Of a stretch of 64,000 nt of DNA, positions 13,916-25,277 are shown in pieces. Origin of the DNA: Pratylenchus scribneri (Eukaryota > Nematoda > Chromadorea > Rhabditida > Pratylenchidae); contig JAQSEB010000059.1 in NCBI GenBank assembly GCA_030063045.1, positions 3,472,001-3,536,000 on the forward strand, in the 5' to 3' direction. Below the pieces are notes generated by a model. The model was not told the origin of the DNA and ran no database searches. It saw only the letters and a list, made by a program, of their open reading frames with translations. The position numbers and the translations under genes are program-made. The first letter of the stretch is position 1, and each line of letters opens with the position of its first letter.

Positions 13916-14922
13916 ATGTGCCTTTCACGACTTGGTCAAATTATTTATGGAGTCCTTGCATTCGCTACGGTGGCATTGATTGCGGCCGCAATGTTTACAC
14001 CAGGTAAAAATATTTCAACTTTTGCTAATTAATTATATTTAATATTCATCCCAGGATGGCGCAGTTTCACTGGTAAAATCAGCAATGCAACAGATGATAT
14101 TAAAAATGGAAAATTGCCATCAAACATCATCAACATTGGAATCTTCATTTGCAGTATTCCGAATGTCACCAACAATGGCAATAACACCAACACAACAAAA
14201 TCAACAACAAATTCCGAATCAACAATTCCAACCAATTCATCAGAGGATAAAGGCAATTTTGTACAAAATGTCATCGATGAAACCGTGGATTATTGCAAAA
14301 CTTGGTGGGAAGTGAGTCCGGAATTATAGTAAAATTATATAAAAATTATAAATTTAGAATCTACAAACATGGGAAAAGGTCGTAATTGTTGGAATGGTTC
14401 TTGCCCTTGGAACAGCTTTGCTTTCATTCCTTTGGAATTTTATTGGTGATAAATTTTTCACATTATATTTTAATAACCTCCATTTTAAGCATTTTGTGCT
14501 TGTTTTTGCAAAGGGGGAATAACGAAGCCGTTGCCCGGTTTGGCAGGATTGACATTAATTATTCTCGGTGTTTCACTTGTGACCTTCTACATTAATAATC
14601 AGGATTATATTGGTAAGAAATTTTTTACCAAATTGAATTTTGATCATATTTTTTAGAACAATTGAAAGGAGTAAATGTGCCCTCAACAAATAACTTGAAA
14701 GAAAGTACAAAAGAATCGGCAAAGAATTTATATGATGAAATAGTGAAATTGAGTGGCGATGAAAACAGCAAAAGCAAAGTCTCCTATTCTTTTTACTTAG
14801 GTTTGATTTTATTATCCGCAACATACTATCTCATTAATTTAGGTTGTGGTGCTGCGGTTGCGGCGTTTGCAAATATGATTGTTGGGTCATTGATTGTGTG
14901 CCTTTCGGACAAATGCCTTTGA
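13916..14922 (+). CDS. Clc-like (claudin-like) four-TM protein, copy 2
   Basis: Related to the gene at 7.9-8.7 kb. TM1 begins right after the initiator (MCLSRLGQIIYGVLAF) and ends with the hallmark FTPGWRSF. The first extracellular loop is long and Asn/Thr/Ser-rich with several N-glycosylation sequons and two cysteines. TM2 and TM3 follow; a second loop of about 60 residues leads to YSFYLGLILLSATYY, aligning with YSFYVCCISF in copy 1, and then TM4. A 42-bp stretch near the end (about 14801-14842) could be spliced as an intron in frame, but the alignment with copy 1 favours keeping it. The two genes bracket the ABCG gene on the same strand and are diverged paralogues, not a recent duplication. 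Confidence 0.78.
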
Positions 14923-15444
14923 AGAGAGCAAAACAAATGACAAACATCATGAAAAGAATTCCATTAAGCATTTTTTACTATCAAAACATTTACCATTTTT
15001 TCAGCTTTCCTCTTTTAAATCATTTTAAACACTAATTTTTACCGGTGAAAATCCTTTGTTTTTCTAATTCTTTCTTCCTTTTCAATTTATTTAAATTCCA
15101 TTCCTTTTATAATTTTCGAATTTTTGTAATGTCCACGGGTGACTTTGACAATGCAGATAAATTTCTTATTATCAATAAATCACAATAAAGTTTTAAACAT
15201 TTGTTAATTAAATACTTTACATTACATAAATGAAGAGGACAATGAATTTCTAATTAATTTTGCAGGTAAAAATGCTCATTTTAATTGATTATTGATTGAA
15301 ACAAATAAATATGGTCACATCATTAATTTTGATTACAAGAATGAAAATAGATTGGTGCGATAAAATGATAATAAAATTCATCAGCAATCTTTGGGAAACA
15401 CAAATATTTCGCCGCACAATTCATTAATCAATCGATAAAATGAA
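14923..15444. other. spacer upstream of MOCOS
   Basis: AT-rich sequence holding the 3' UTR of the Clc-like gene (AATAAA near 15175) and the MOCOS promoter. No other feature seen. Confidence 0.5.
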
Positions 15445-18301
15445 ATGACATCGAATCGAATTTATTTGGATTATGCTGGAGCAGCAATACCAACAAAAGA
15501 ATTATTAAATGCTATTGCAAATTCATTTATTGCCAATGACATTGTGTGGGCAAATCCACATAGTAGCCATGAATTGGGACAAAAATCCAAAGCATTATTG
15601 CAGAAATCAAGGGAAAAGTTGGTTAAATTTTAAACAATTAAAATCACATTTATTTTTTAGAATATTCGAATATTTTGGAGATAAATCATCAGAATTTGGA
15701 GTCGTTTTCACGGCAAATGCGACGGCCAGTTTGAAATTGCTTGCAGAAACATTCAACTCCACAAATAACGCAGAAGAATACACTGGACGAAGAGAATTAA
15801 GCAATGATTTGAATAAATTGACAGGTTAGTTTTTATTATAAATACCAAATTAAATCGAATTTAATTAAGATTGTTCCAAAAGTACATTATTAATATTGAA
15901 TGATTCGCACACTTCCGTTGTTGGAATGCGACAAATTGGTCAATTTGAACAAATTTTGGTCACAGAATTTGAACAATTAAAAACATTTCTCAATGAATTA
16001 AAGAAGAATAATAAACGAGAAAAGGAAATGAAATGCAAAGAATCTTTATTTGTGATGACGGCAATGAGCAATTTTTGTGGAAGAATTTATGACTTGGAAA
16101 TTGCCAATTTATTGAAACAAACAATTGGAAATCATTGGAAAATTTGTTTTGATGCGGCGACATTGGCGCCATCCTCCCCAAATATTGGATTGTCAATTTG
16201 TGATTTTGTTGTCATTTCATTCTACAAAATGTTCGGCTATCCAACTGGTACCGTGTTCAATCAATTTATTAATTTATTAGATAAAATTTAAGGTCTTGGT
16301 GCCCTTTTAATTCGTCGAAATTGTGCAAATTTATTAAAGAAAAAATATTTTGGTGGAGGAACAATTAATTATTCTTCAAATTCTTCATTGGATGTTCATT
16401 TTCGTGATGACATTTCCGAAAGGTGATTTTAATTATTTAATTTTAATAAATTAAAATTGAATAGATTTGAAGATGGAACACCAAATATTTGCGCAATTCA
16501 ATCACTTTTACTGGCATTTAAAAGTGAAATTTCCACCAATTCATCAATGGAAATTGCAGAAGAAGCCTTTGATTTGTTGACCAATTTAAAACATCAAAAT
16601 GGAAATTCACTGGCAATTATTTATGGGAAAGGATGGGCGGAATATAAAAGAAACGAGACAAAATTGGTACAAGGCCCAATTGTGAATTTCAATTTGCTCA
16701 GAGATGATGGCTCAGTCGTTGGATTTGTTGAAGTAAATTCGATCCTTTAATTTCAATTCAACACAATGTTTTTTTGGGTAGAACGAATGGCCGATTTATT
16801 TGGCATTCAATTGAGGACCGGATGCCATTGCAATTTGGGAGCATGTTCAATGCATTTGGGATTGAGTGAAGAGCAATTACGAAAGAATTTTCAGGTGAAA
16901 TCTAAAAATAAATTTATATAAAAAATCAGAAAAGATGGGCAAAAAATGCGGCGATGAAGTTGATTTAATCGAAGGCAAACCAATTGGATCAGTGCGAATT
17001 TCACTTGGAAAAAATTCCACAAAACAGGTAAAACAATGGGGGAAATGAAAATTAATATTAGAGAATTTGAATGAATAGGATCTTTTGGTTTTTCGTCAAA
17101 TGCTCGAATGTTGCTTCCTTTGCCCGACAATTGGATTTGGCCAAACATTCCAAAATAACATTAATTTGCCTTCAATTGGATTTATGACACATTTATTCAT
17201 TTACCCAATAAAATCATGTTCTGCAATTTCAAAAGAAAGGTAATTCATACGAAAATGAATTAAATATGCATTTTTTCATTTGGCCAATTTGCCCGAATTC
17301 ATTCACTTTATTGCACGATCGACGATGGGTGATTGCGAATAAAAATACAGGCGAATGGATTACACAAAAACGATACCCGTCAATTTGTTCCATTCAAGTC
17401 AGCCATCCAAAATATATTTTAGGAAATATTATTTTTAAGGTTGAATTGAGCCCAAAGGAATTAATTTTAAATGATCGACACAATTTATTCGGAACACAAC
17501 CTCTCCGACTTCCAATTTTGCCTGCCGAAGTAATTCTGGATAATGATCGCCAAAATAATAATAATGGGATTTTATGCTCCAATGGGTACGGTAATGAAAT
17601 GAATTAAAATAAATTTAAAATTTTAGTTCTTCAATGAGCCGATTGGAGAATTTTGGTGGAAATGCAGCTTCAATTTGGTTAGAACAATTAGATCCTAGTT
17701 TGGAAAATTGTGAATTGAAGAGCACAATGAATACAAAAATAAAAGGTAAATGGTTTTTTATTAATTTAATTAAATGAATTTTAGTCGAACGGAATCGTGG
17801 GAATTTCTCAAATCAAGCAGACTTTTTATTAATTACTCACACCTCTGCCAAATTTATTGCCGAAACCCTCCAAATGTCATTGAGAAACGTTATTGAACGA
17901 TTTAGGCCAAATTTTGTTGTCGATTTTGGCCAAAATTGGAAACCTTTCCAAGAGGAACGAATTAAGCGAATTTCAATTGGCAGTTTAAAATTCAAAGTTG
18001 TTGGACTTTGTCAAAGATGTCAAATGATTTGTATTGATCAGACAAATGGGGAGAAGGACCCAAATGGTAAATAAATTGATACTTTACCTACCAATTTTAT
18101 TTTTTTTAGTTTTGATTGGACTTCGGAATATGCGAATAGGAGAAAAAAAGCCGGTAATTCTAATAAAAAAATTGAATAAATTATTTCAAATTTTAGATGG
18201 TTTTTGGCGTCTATTTGGAATTAGAGCATTCTTCGGATGATGATGTTTTTATTGGCCAACGAGAATTGCATACGAAATGTACTGTTCGTCTGCTGGAATA
18301 A
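15445..18301 (+). CDS. mocs-1: molybdenum cofactor sulfurase (MOCOS)
   Basis: Adds the terminal sulphur to the Mo cofactor of xanthine dehydrogenase and aldehyde oxidase. The N-terminal part is a NifS-like PLP-dependent cysteine desulfurase: LDYAGAAIPT start, PHSSHELG, DSHTSVVGMR, and SFYKMFGYPTG with the PLP-binding Lys. The persulfide Cys lies in RTGCHCNLGAC, close to the vertebrate form. GSVRISLG ends the desulfurase part. After a linker comes the C-terminal MOSC domain: IYPIKSC, DRRWVIANKNTGEWITQKRYP, and an end with VRLLE. About 14 exons join in frame. The ATG at 15445 is the second one; the first, 5 bases upstream, stops at once. The symbol follows C. elegans usage and depends on orthology. 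Every catalytic residue I can place is present. Confidence 0.87.
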
Positions 18302-18711
18302 AACCACAAATTATTAGTGACGAAGAAGAGACAATGACTAGAGAGGGAAATGGAAAATCGAACAGCGACCAACATTATAAAACTTTTTTATTTCCTCTAA
18401 TTCCCACTACGTCATATATTTTTATTGATCGAATCATTTTAATTTGATGAAATAAAAGTGAATTAAAAATTTGACAATTTATTTATTACGTTATGTTTCA
18501 ATCAATTTAAGATATCGAATTTATTATTTTATTATGATTTTTTTACAATAAATAAATTGTAAAATTCGTCGAACTAAAAATATTTAAAAGAATGGATTGA
18601 TTAGCTAATTTTTTCAGCTTATAATTTATTGTATAAATTTCCATATCAATCAGTGCTTTGGCAGTTAACTTATTTTTGGGCAGCTTCTTCCCATCTCAAC
18701 TTCATCCTAAA
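18302..18711. other. spacer between MOCOS and par-6
   Basis: MOCOS 3' UTR (AATAAA near 18451) and par-6 upstream sequence. A TTTTTGGGCAG acceptor ends about 30 bases before the par-6 ATG. No other feature seen. Confidence 0.5.
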
Positions 18712-20015
18712 ATGGCAAATTCATCCAAAATGATCACAACAATACGTGTAAATTTACATTAATTACTTATTAATTCATAAAATCTTAAATCATTATTTTA
18801 AGATCAAATCAAAATTTGATTCGGAATATCGGCGGTTTTCCATGCCAATCAATGCTGAACATGTGATGAGCTACAGTGAATTTCGATGCTTCATTGAAAC
18901 CGTCCATTCCCTGCATAACATTCCGTTCACTTTATGTTATACCAGCAATGCTGGTGATCTACTACCAATAACGAATGATGAGGTTTATTAGTTTTGTATT
19001 GTTTCATTTTAATTTCACAAAAAAATGAACAGAATTTTCGCAAATCATTGAGCTCATCCGATCCATATTTGCAACTTTTGATTCAGCGAAAAGGAGAATC
19101 ATGGGAAGAGAAGTATGGTTATGGGACAGAGTCAGCTGAAAGGAGGCGCAAAGGTTTGTCCGTTTTGATGCCGGTAACCAGCAATGGACGTGGAAGCAGA
19201 CGAAATTACAATATTTCAAATCCGGAGGATTTCAGACAGGTAGGCAAAATTTAATAATTAATTAACAAATTATTTTTAAAGGTTTCTTCAATAATCGATG
19301 TTCACGTGGTGCCCGAAACTCATCGCCGAGTTCGACTTTGCAAATACGGAGACACAGATCGATCTTTGGGATTTTATATTCGCGATGGTTTATATTTAGT
19401 ATTAATTTTATTATAAAATGATTAAATTAAGGGACTTCACTTCGAATGACTCCCCAAGGACCACTTAAATGCGATGGAATTTTCATTTCACGCCTTTTGG
19501 AAGGCGGTTTGGCCGAATCGACTGGTTTATTGGGAGTTGGAGATGAAGTGATCGAAGTGAATGGAATCGAAGTTTTTTTTTACTTATTTTGGGCAAAATT
19601 AATTTATTATTCATAGGTCCATGGAAAAACTTTGGACCAGGTGGCCGACATGATGGTGGCAAATGCAAAAAATTTAGTGGTCACAATCAAACCTGCAAAC
19701 CAACGAAATTCTCTTCAGCGGAATAACAAAATGCAAAAAGCCTCCTTAAATGGTTCATCCTCTCCATTCCTTCACCAAATGACGACGACAGCAGCCCAAT
19801 TCGATCTTCAAAATCATCAATCTTATCCAAATCATCCACAACGAGGACGGGTTTATCCCAGCAGTACGGGAATGCCAATGGGCCTTTATCAGCCGGCAAA
19901 TCAACAACAAAATAGAAGGTCAAAATATTCGGACGAATTCGATGATGAAGAGGACGGGGATGAAGATGAAGTTGTGGATCACACCAAAAATATGGAAGCA
20001 ATGAAAATTCGTTAA
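18712..20015 (+). CDS. par-6: PAR-6 polarity protein (PB1, semi-CRIB, PDZ)
   Basis: Adaptor that joins atypical PKC (PKC-3), CDC-42 and PAR-3 to set cell polarity. The N-terminal PB1 domain ([15 protein letters not shown] ... [21 protein letters not shown] ... [10 protein letters not shown]) carries the acidic OPCA-type region used to bind aPKC. The semi-[20 protein letters not shown] is followed directly by [15 protein letters not shown] and the PDZ domain with [27 protein letters not shown] and [13 protein letters not shown]. The C-terminal 120 residues are Gln/Asn/Ser-rich with an acidic run, and are not conserved. Length and domain order match the family. Seven or so exons with short introns join in frame. 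Confidence 0.93.
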
Positions 20016-20423
20016 TGGTCCCCATTTCCAATTTATATTTGTCCCAATCATTCATTTTATTTTCCCAAAATGTTTGTAAAAAATGAAGAATCACATTCAT
20101 TCATTCACCATTCCCATTTTTATTCTGTTTTGGTTGTGGCAACTTTTTTCGATTTTTCCCCTTTTTTCATAATCAAATACCAAAAACATTTCTGTGCCTT
20201 TTTATTTTAATTGCAATTCTTCCCTTATCTTATCCTTTTAATATTATTATTTCCAAATAAAAGTTATAATTTGATTCCAATTTCCGTTCTATTGTTCATT
20301 TCTTTTGAATTAAAAATTTATAATTTTTAAATGTTTCGAATTCATGTGGTTTAAAAAATACCATTATTTTATTACATATTTTAAAATTCAATACACATTT
20401 TACCTAATTGCAATTTAGATTAG
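20016..20423. other. spacer between par-6 and the unknown acidic gene
   Basis: par-6 3' UTR with AATAAA near 20257, then AT-rich sequence. A GCAATTTAG acceptor lies 5 bases before the next ATG. No other feature seen. Confidence 0.5.
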
Positions 20424-21212
20424 ATGGCCACAGAAAACGATGATCGGACGGAGGAAATAAAGAAATGGTTCAAAGCGATCGTGGATGATGGCGATGACAT
20501 TCCTGCTGCAACCGTTGATCATGGGATGAAGAAAATTGAATGTGGAAGAGAAATTCATCGAAAACGACGAGGAAGTACACCGCCTTGGGTGTATTTGGTT
20601 AGTGAGAAATGGCCAAAGATGGAAGCAAATTCAACAATTAGGTTAATTTGGATTATAAATTATTAATGAAATTAAGTTTAGTGGGTGGCTCCAAGGACAC
20701 AAATACAAAAGCGAACCGAAATATAAGCCCGAAACTTTGAGGATTATGCAAGAATTCTACTTTCCCGATTGGAAAATTGAAGGTTTTAAATTTATGATAG
20801 AATTTATTTCATTATTTTTATTACAGATGATGATGAAATTTTGTTTGATGGTCTGGTGGAAGGAGAAAGAAGACAATTGGAAGGAAATGCTCAGAACAAT
20901 GACAATCAACAACCATCAACAAGTGCATTGTGCCAGGAATTGTCAAATGTGATCACAATTGATGATGATGATGAATTGAGGCAAAAAACAAACAGTCGAA
21001 TATTAAATGGATCGGATAATGATGTTTGTTTATTAAATTTTACAATTTGAATAATTGTAAATAATTTACAGTTTGATGTGTTCACTCTTGACAAACGACG
21101 ACCAGCAATAATTCAACAAGGGACAAAAAGGACCGGGGGAAAAACATTGGCTTCGCCAGAAAAGAAGAAAATGAAGAGAAAACCAGAAAAACGTGTTTAT
21201 ACAATAAATTAG
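20424..21212 (+). CDS. unrecognised acidic, probably nuclear protein
   Basis: I do not recognise this protein. Four exons join in frame to about 215 residues. The N-terminal third is charged, with basic patches (HRKRRGSTPPWVYL). A segment with GWLQGHKYKSEPKYKPETL and FYFPDWKIEDDDE may be a short structured element. The middle is acidic (ITIDDDDELRQ) and the C-terminus basic (SPEKKKMKRKPEKRVYTIN), as in a nuclear localisation signal. It lies 168 bp upstream of the ribosomal protein L38 gene on the same strand, a spacing compatible with an operon. Correct splice signals and an uninterrupted frame across three introns support it as real. Confidence 0.6.
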
Positions 21213-21380
21213 TCAATTTCGTGCATAAATCTTTCCTTTTTTTCGTCATTTTTATTATTCATATTTGTTATTTTCCACACAAATAATTATTTTTGAATTA
21301 ATTGCAAATAATTTAATCGATTATTTTTTAGCAAAAAGTATAAATTCGAATTTCCAAAGTGACAATTCAAAACGACAAAA

Positions 21381-21683
21381 ATGCCGCGCCAAATTACCGA
21401 CATCAAGGTTTGAATAAATGGCGAACCAGTAAGTAATAAATTTATTTAAAGGAATTTTTGTTGACCGCCCGTCGAAAGGATGCCAAATCCGTGAAGATCA
21501 AGAAAAACCGTGAGAACACCAAATTCAAGGTTCGCTGCAGCAAATTCCTTTATACGCTGGTCGTCGAGGACAAAGAAAAGGCCGAGAAACTCAAACAATC
21601 TTTGCCGTAATAAATTTATTAATTAAAACTATTTAAAATTATTCAATTTTAGGCCCGGATTGCAAGTCAAGGAACTGAAGTGA
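21381..21683 (+). CDS. rpl-38: 60S ribosomal protein L38 (eL38)
   Basis: Small eukaryote-specific protein of the large ribosomal subunit. Three exons encode about 70 residues: [20 protein letters not shown], then a basic KSVKIKKN region, [15 protein letters not shown], and the C-terminus [11 protein letters not shown]. Length and sequence match the family end to end. Codons are richer in G and C than in most neighbours, as expected for a highly expressed gene, but its introns keep the TTTTAG-style acceptors of the region. Confidence 0.95.
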
Positions 21684-22246
21684 ATGAAAGAAATGCAAAG
21701 GAAAATGTTTTGTTGTTCCGCAGTTTCATTTTGTTAAAAAACATTTCCGGATTTCAAATGATCATTGTTAAACAAAAGATAAATGTTTTAAAAATTTGAT
21801 TGACTTATTTATTCAAAACTAGTGGAACATTTGAAAAATTGGCGGAAGAAATACATTGGCCAATGTCAAAATGAATTATAAAAAGCACAAGGCACTTTAA
21901 CACCGGGCCCAGGGAATATGAAGAAGGGAATAGGAAGAGAGGAGGATGATGACAGATGAAGAAAGGAGGAAGAAGTAAAGAAGAGATATGAAGGAAGGAT
22001 GAAGGCTCCTTTTCTTTAACCACGTTCATCCTCCATCCCCTTCACTTCCTTCATCCCACCTCACCACCCCACCTTCATCCCCTCCCCTTCCTGTCCTTAT
22101 TTCCACCACCTCCTCTAGATTTCCGGATTTCAAATGATCATTGTTAAACAAAAGATAAAAATGTTTTAAAATTTTTTTGATTTATTTATTCAAAATAAGA
22201 TGAAAAAAAAAAAAACAAAGACGAAAAAATCAACAAATATCCACAT
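21684..22246. repeat. tail-to-tail spacer with 76-bp direct repeat and purine/pyrimidine strand switch
   Basis: A sequence starting ATTTCCGGATTTCAAATGAT occurs at 21743-21818 and again at 22119-22195 with few differences, in direct orientation 376 bp apart. Between the copies a purine-only style stretch (about 21910-22005, GAAGGA/GGAGGA units) switches to a pyrimidine-rich stretch (about 22028-22117, CTTCATCC/CACC units), and the two can partly pair. The first copy lies in the rpl-38 3' UTR; the second abuts the DEAD-box gene's 3' end. Confidence 0.7.
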
Positions 22247-24047
22247 TTAATTAATTTCCTTTGATTGTGGTTGAGTTTTTCTTTTCCTCTTTCGCCTTCC
22301 TTCCTTTCCTCGATTTTTCCATTTTTGAATTTTCTTCTCAATTTCTTCTTCGTCCATCCCCTCCAAGGCCAATTCTTTCCTCTTCCAAGTTTCCTTTCGT
22401 TCATCCCCGCCGCTTTCCTGTCGTTCCAAACGTATTTCGGCCTCACGTTTTGTCGCCAAAACTTTTGCAGCATACAAAGTTACCTTTAAAAAATATTTGG
22501 TAGGCCTAAATTAATTATTGACCAACCTCTTTATGTGGGACTTCCAATTTGTCCAACTTTTTTCCAATCACTTCCTAAAAATCATTAATTAACCCAAATG
22601 AAATAGTGGTTTAATATTATACCTCAATTGCCTTGAGCAAAAGAACATCATATTGAGTGACAAAAGTGACCGCAGTGCCAAAACGACCCGCTCGTGCGGA
22701 ACGGCCAACCCGGTGGACATATGTTTTTGGTGAGCGGGGAACATTGTGGCAAACGACCAAATCAACCTTTGGAATTTGAATAATTAAAATAATTTTAATG
22801 TATTTACGTGTGGGATATCCAATCCTCGGGCAGCCACATCCGTACAAATGAGAATCCGAATTCGTCCTGAACGAAATTTGGCCAATGATACCATTCGAAC
22901 ACTTTGAAGGATTTCGGAATGCAATGAACCGACCTAAAATTAATGAGAAATTGTCAAAAATAATCAATACCTCAAATCCAAGTTTTTTGAACATTAGGGC
23001 CAACGCTTGGCATTCCCTACATGTTTTGGCAAAAACAAGAATTGAGGAGCCATCTCGAGTGGTGTAAAACTAAATTAAAAATTATAAATTTATTTGGTAC
23101 AAAATAAAAGATAATTTCGCTACCTCTTTAACCACATAGACCAAATAAGCATCCTTTACTGCTCGTGGACAAAGCACAAAACGCTGCTCCAATTGGTCCA
23201 CTGTTTTGATGTCATCTTTCTCTTCAAAAAAGAATGGTTTTCTAACTGAGACCTTTGATAAAATGGAATTGAATTTGAAATAGATAAAATTAACTTGATG
23301 AAGTTTGTTGAGTGCATCGGTGATTGTGGCACTAAAAAGCAGCGTTTGTCTTTGCTTTGGCACTGACTCGAAGATGGTTTTGAGCTAAAGATACTAATAT
23401 TCATTTTTTTGATGGTTGATTAAACCTGCAAAGCATATTGTCCATCAAGCATTCGGTCAGCTTCATCCAATACCAGAAATCGAATTGTCTTCAACAATTG
23501 TGCAATTCCATTTGGATCACTTTTGATATGGTCCATTAGGCGACCGGGCGTTGCAATCACAATATGAGGCCTTCTCGCCAATTCTTGTGCTTGAACCATT
23601 TGATGGCGTCCACCGACTATGACACTACATTTGAGGTTTAATTGACGTCCAAGGGCACTAAATTGTTCGCCAATTTGGAAAGCCAGTTCTCGGGTCGGCG
23701 TGAGAATTAGAGCAAAAATTCCAAAAGGGTCGACAGCAAGCTTAGAAATTATGAAAAGATTAATTAAATTTGTTGTTATTTATTACCTGTTGTAAAATGG
23801 GGAGAGCAAATGCCAATGTTTTTCCTGTGCCAGTCTAAAATGAAAAATTACATGTAAAATAAAAAGGTATTTTAAGTTTAACCTTGGCGCATCCAAGAAC
23901 ATCTGAACCTTGAAGTATTTTTGGAATGCAATTTATTTGTACTGGAGTGGGGCAACGTAAATTAAGTTCATCTAATTGTTTGACTAGCCATGAAGTTATG
24001 CCAATACTGCGAAAATCATAATGTTGATTAAATGTTGGATTATTCAT
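22247..24047 (-). CDS. DEAD-box RNA helicase, DDX49/Dbp8 type
   Basis: ATP-dependent RNA helicase likely acting in small-subunit ribosome assembly in the nucleolus. Motifs in order: Q motif [11 protein letters not shown], motif I CAKTGTGKT (split by an intron), Ia [19 protein letters not shown], motif [10 protein letters not shown], motif III FSAT, motif [12 protein letters not shown] and motif [12 protein letters not shown]. The short N-terminus ([16 protein letters not shown]) and the basic C-terminal tail ([13 protein letters not shown]) fit DDX49/Dbp8; DDX47 is the closest alternative. The start is the ATG at 24047; the next 100 bases upstream run into a transposon cluster. About eight exons join in frame. 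Confidence 0.87.
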
Positions 24048-24207
24048 TTTAATCTAAAAACTTTTAAATAGGCTAAAAATTTTCAGAATTTTAATTTTTT
24101 CTTGAAATTTTTTAGAGATAATATTAATTTGGCAAAAAAAACACTGAATTTGGCAAAAATCTTTCGTGTCGAAAAATATTATATTTTTGAGGCCATATAA
24201 CTTGGCC

Positions 24208-24302
24208 ATAACTAGGGGTTTAGGGCTAGGGTTAGGTTCAGGGCAGACATGGGATTAGGGGCTAAGGGCTAGGGGTTAGGAAATCTTAAAGAAGTCTGAT
24301 TT
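24208..24302. repeat. degenerate telomere-like G-rich core
   Basis: Interspersed TAGGG, TTAGG and CTAAGGG units on the plus strand. The reverse complement aligns with 10408-10493, sharing the order ACCCCTAGCCCTTAGCCCCT, then CCCATG, GCCC and CCTAACCCTAGCCC. This is an interstitial array inside a foldback element, not a chromosome end. Confidence 0.7.
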
Positions 24303-24376
24303 GGCCAAGTTATATGGCCTCAAAAATATAATATTTTTCGACACGAAAGATTTTTGCCAAATTCAGTATTTTTTTG

Positions 24377-24791
24377 GGATGGTATTTAATTTGCATAAAA
24401 AATTATTGAATTTGCATAAAAAATTATTGAATTTGCATAAAAGAATATTTAAAATGCATAAAAGTTTATACCGGTTTAGCGTTTAGTCTAAAATTCATAA
24501 ACCATATACCATTCGATAGATCTCATCGAGACGCGTCGATTGGTATATATTTTGTCATGGTTTGATCAAAAATAAAGGTTTTAAACCACTTAAACAATTT
24601 TATGGGTTTTGGTTCAAAACCAATTAAACCATGACAAAATATATACCAATCGACGCGTCTCGATGAGATCTATCGAATGGTATATGGTTTATGAATTTTA
24701 GACTAAACGCTAAACCGGTATAAACTTTTATGCATTTTAAATACTCTTTTATGCAAATTCAATAATTTTTTATGCAAATTAAATATTTCCC
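24377..24791. mobile_element. nested non-autonomous MULE-like MITE
   Basis: A 415-bp element that is nearly all inverted repeat. It starts GGATGGTATTTAATTTGCAT and ends, reading inward from the right, GGGAAATATTTAATTTGCAT. The arms contain ATTATTGAATTTGCATAAAA sub-repeats, then a long perfect-looking stretch around GACGCGTCGATTGG, and a small central loop with its own palindrome. It is flanked by TTTTTTTG on both sides (8-9 bp duplication), splitting the right arm of foldback B. The first and last bases match the ends of the MULE at 50.75-53.08 kb. Confidence 0.8.
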
Positions 24792-24815
24792 TTTTTTTTG
24801 CCAAATTAAATGACT

Positions 24816-25277
24816 CCCCATTGTGATAAAAAAAAAACTAAAAGTGGGCAAAATGCCATAACTGAAAAATTTTGCTAAACCGACCGCCATCCGCCGAACC
24901 CTCCTGCTGCTGCCTCCTCCGTCGTCCGTCCTCGTCCTCCCCGATCCCCGCCCCCCCCCCCCCCCCCCAACCCCGGAGCCCCAACCCCGGAGCCCCAACC
25001 CCAACCAAAAAACCAATGAAATTTTCGGATTTAGCATGTAGAAATGTTTTTGACGATTTTTAGGCGAAACGCGGAAACACGAAAATTATTTCATGTTACC
25101 TAATTTTTTGAATAACAATTAAATTAACTATAGCTTAGCTCACAGCTCACACATAACATAGTTAATTAGTTTTAATGAGTGTAAATCATGTGGACTTATT
25201 TATTAATCCATTTATTAGTGAACGCTATTATTTATTTCAAAATTAATACTTCGAGCTTTTATTTTTCTTCAAGGAAA
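24816..25277. other. spacer with 18-base C run upstream of DCAF1
   Basis: A C-rich stretch at about 24895-25010 contains an uninterrupted run of 18 C at 24951-24968 and repeated ACCCCGGAGCCCCA units. The rest is AT-rich DCAF1 upstream sequence. A TTTTTCTTCAAG acceptor lies about 4 bases before the chosen ATG. Confidence 0.6.

Larger units (their letters stand above)
24121..24815. mobile_element. foldback element B with telomere-like core (interrupted by nested MITE)
   Basis: The left arm is about 24126-24207. The right arm begins at 24303, is interrupted at 24376 and resumes at about 24792-24813. The arms carry AATTTGGCAAAAA units and a TCTTTCGTGTCGAAAAATAT stretch. The 95-bp core (24208-24302) is G-rich: degenerate TTAGGG, CTAGGG and CTAAGGG units. 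Read on the other strand, this core matches the core of foldback element A at 10.4 kb. The element lies just upstream of the DEAD-box gene. No clear target-site duplication was found for it. Confidence 0.7.

Noticed and set aside
14801..14842. Extra 42-bp intron in Clc-like gene 2
   Set aside because: It is in frame and has GT/AG, but alignment with Clc-like gene 1 places a membrane segment here.
24951..24968. Run of 18 C as a functional element
   Set aside because: Simple low-complexity tract; length may even be a sequencing artefact.
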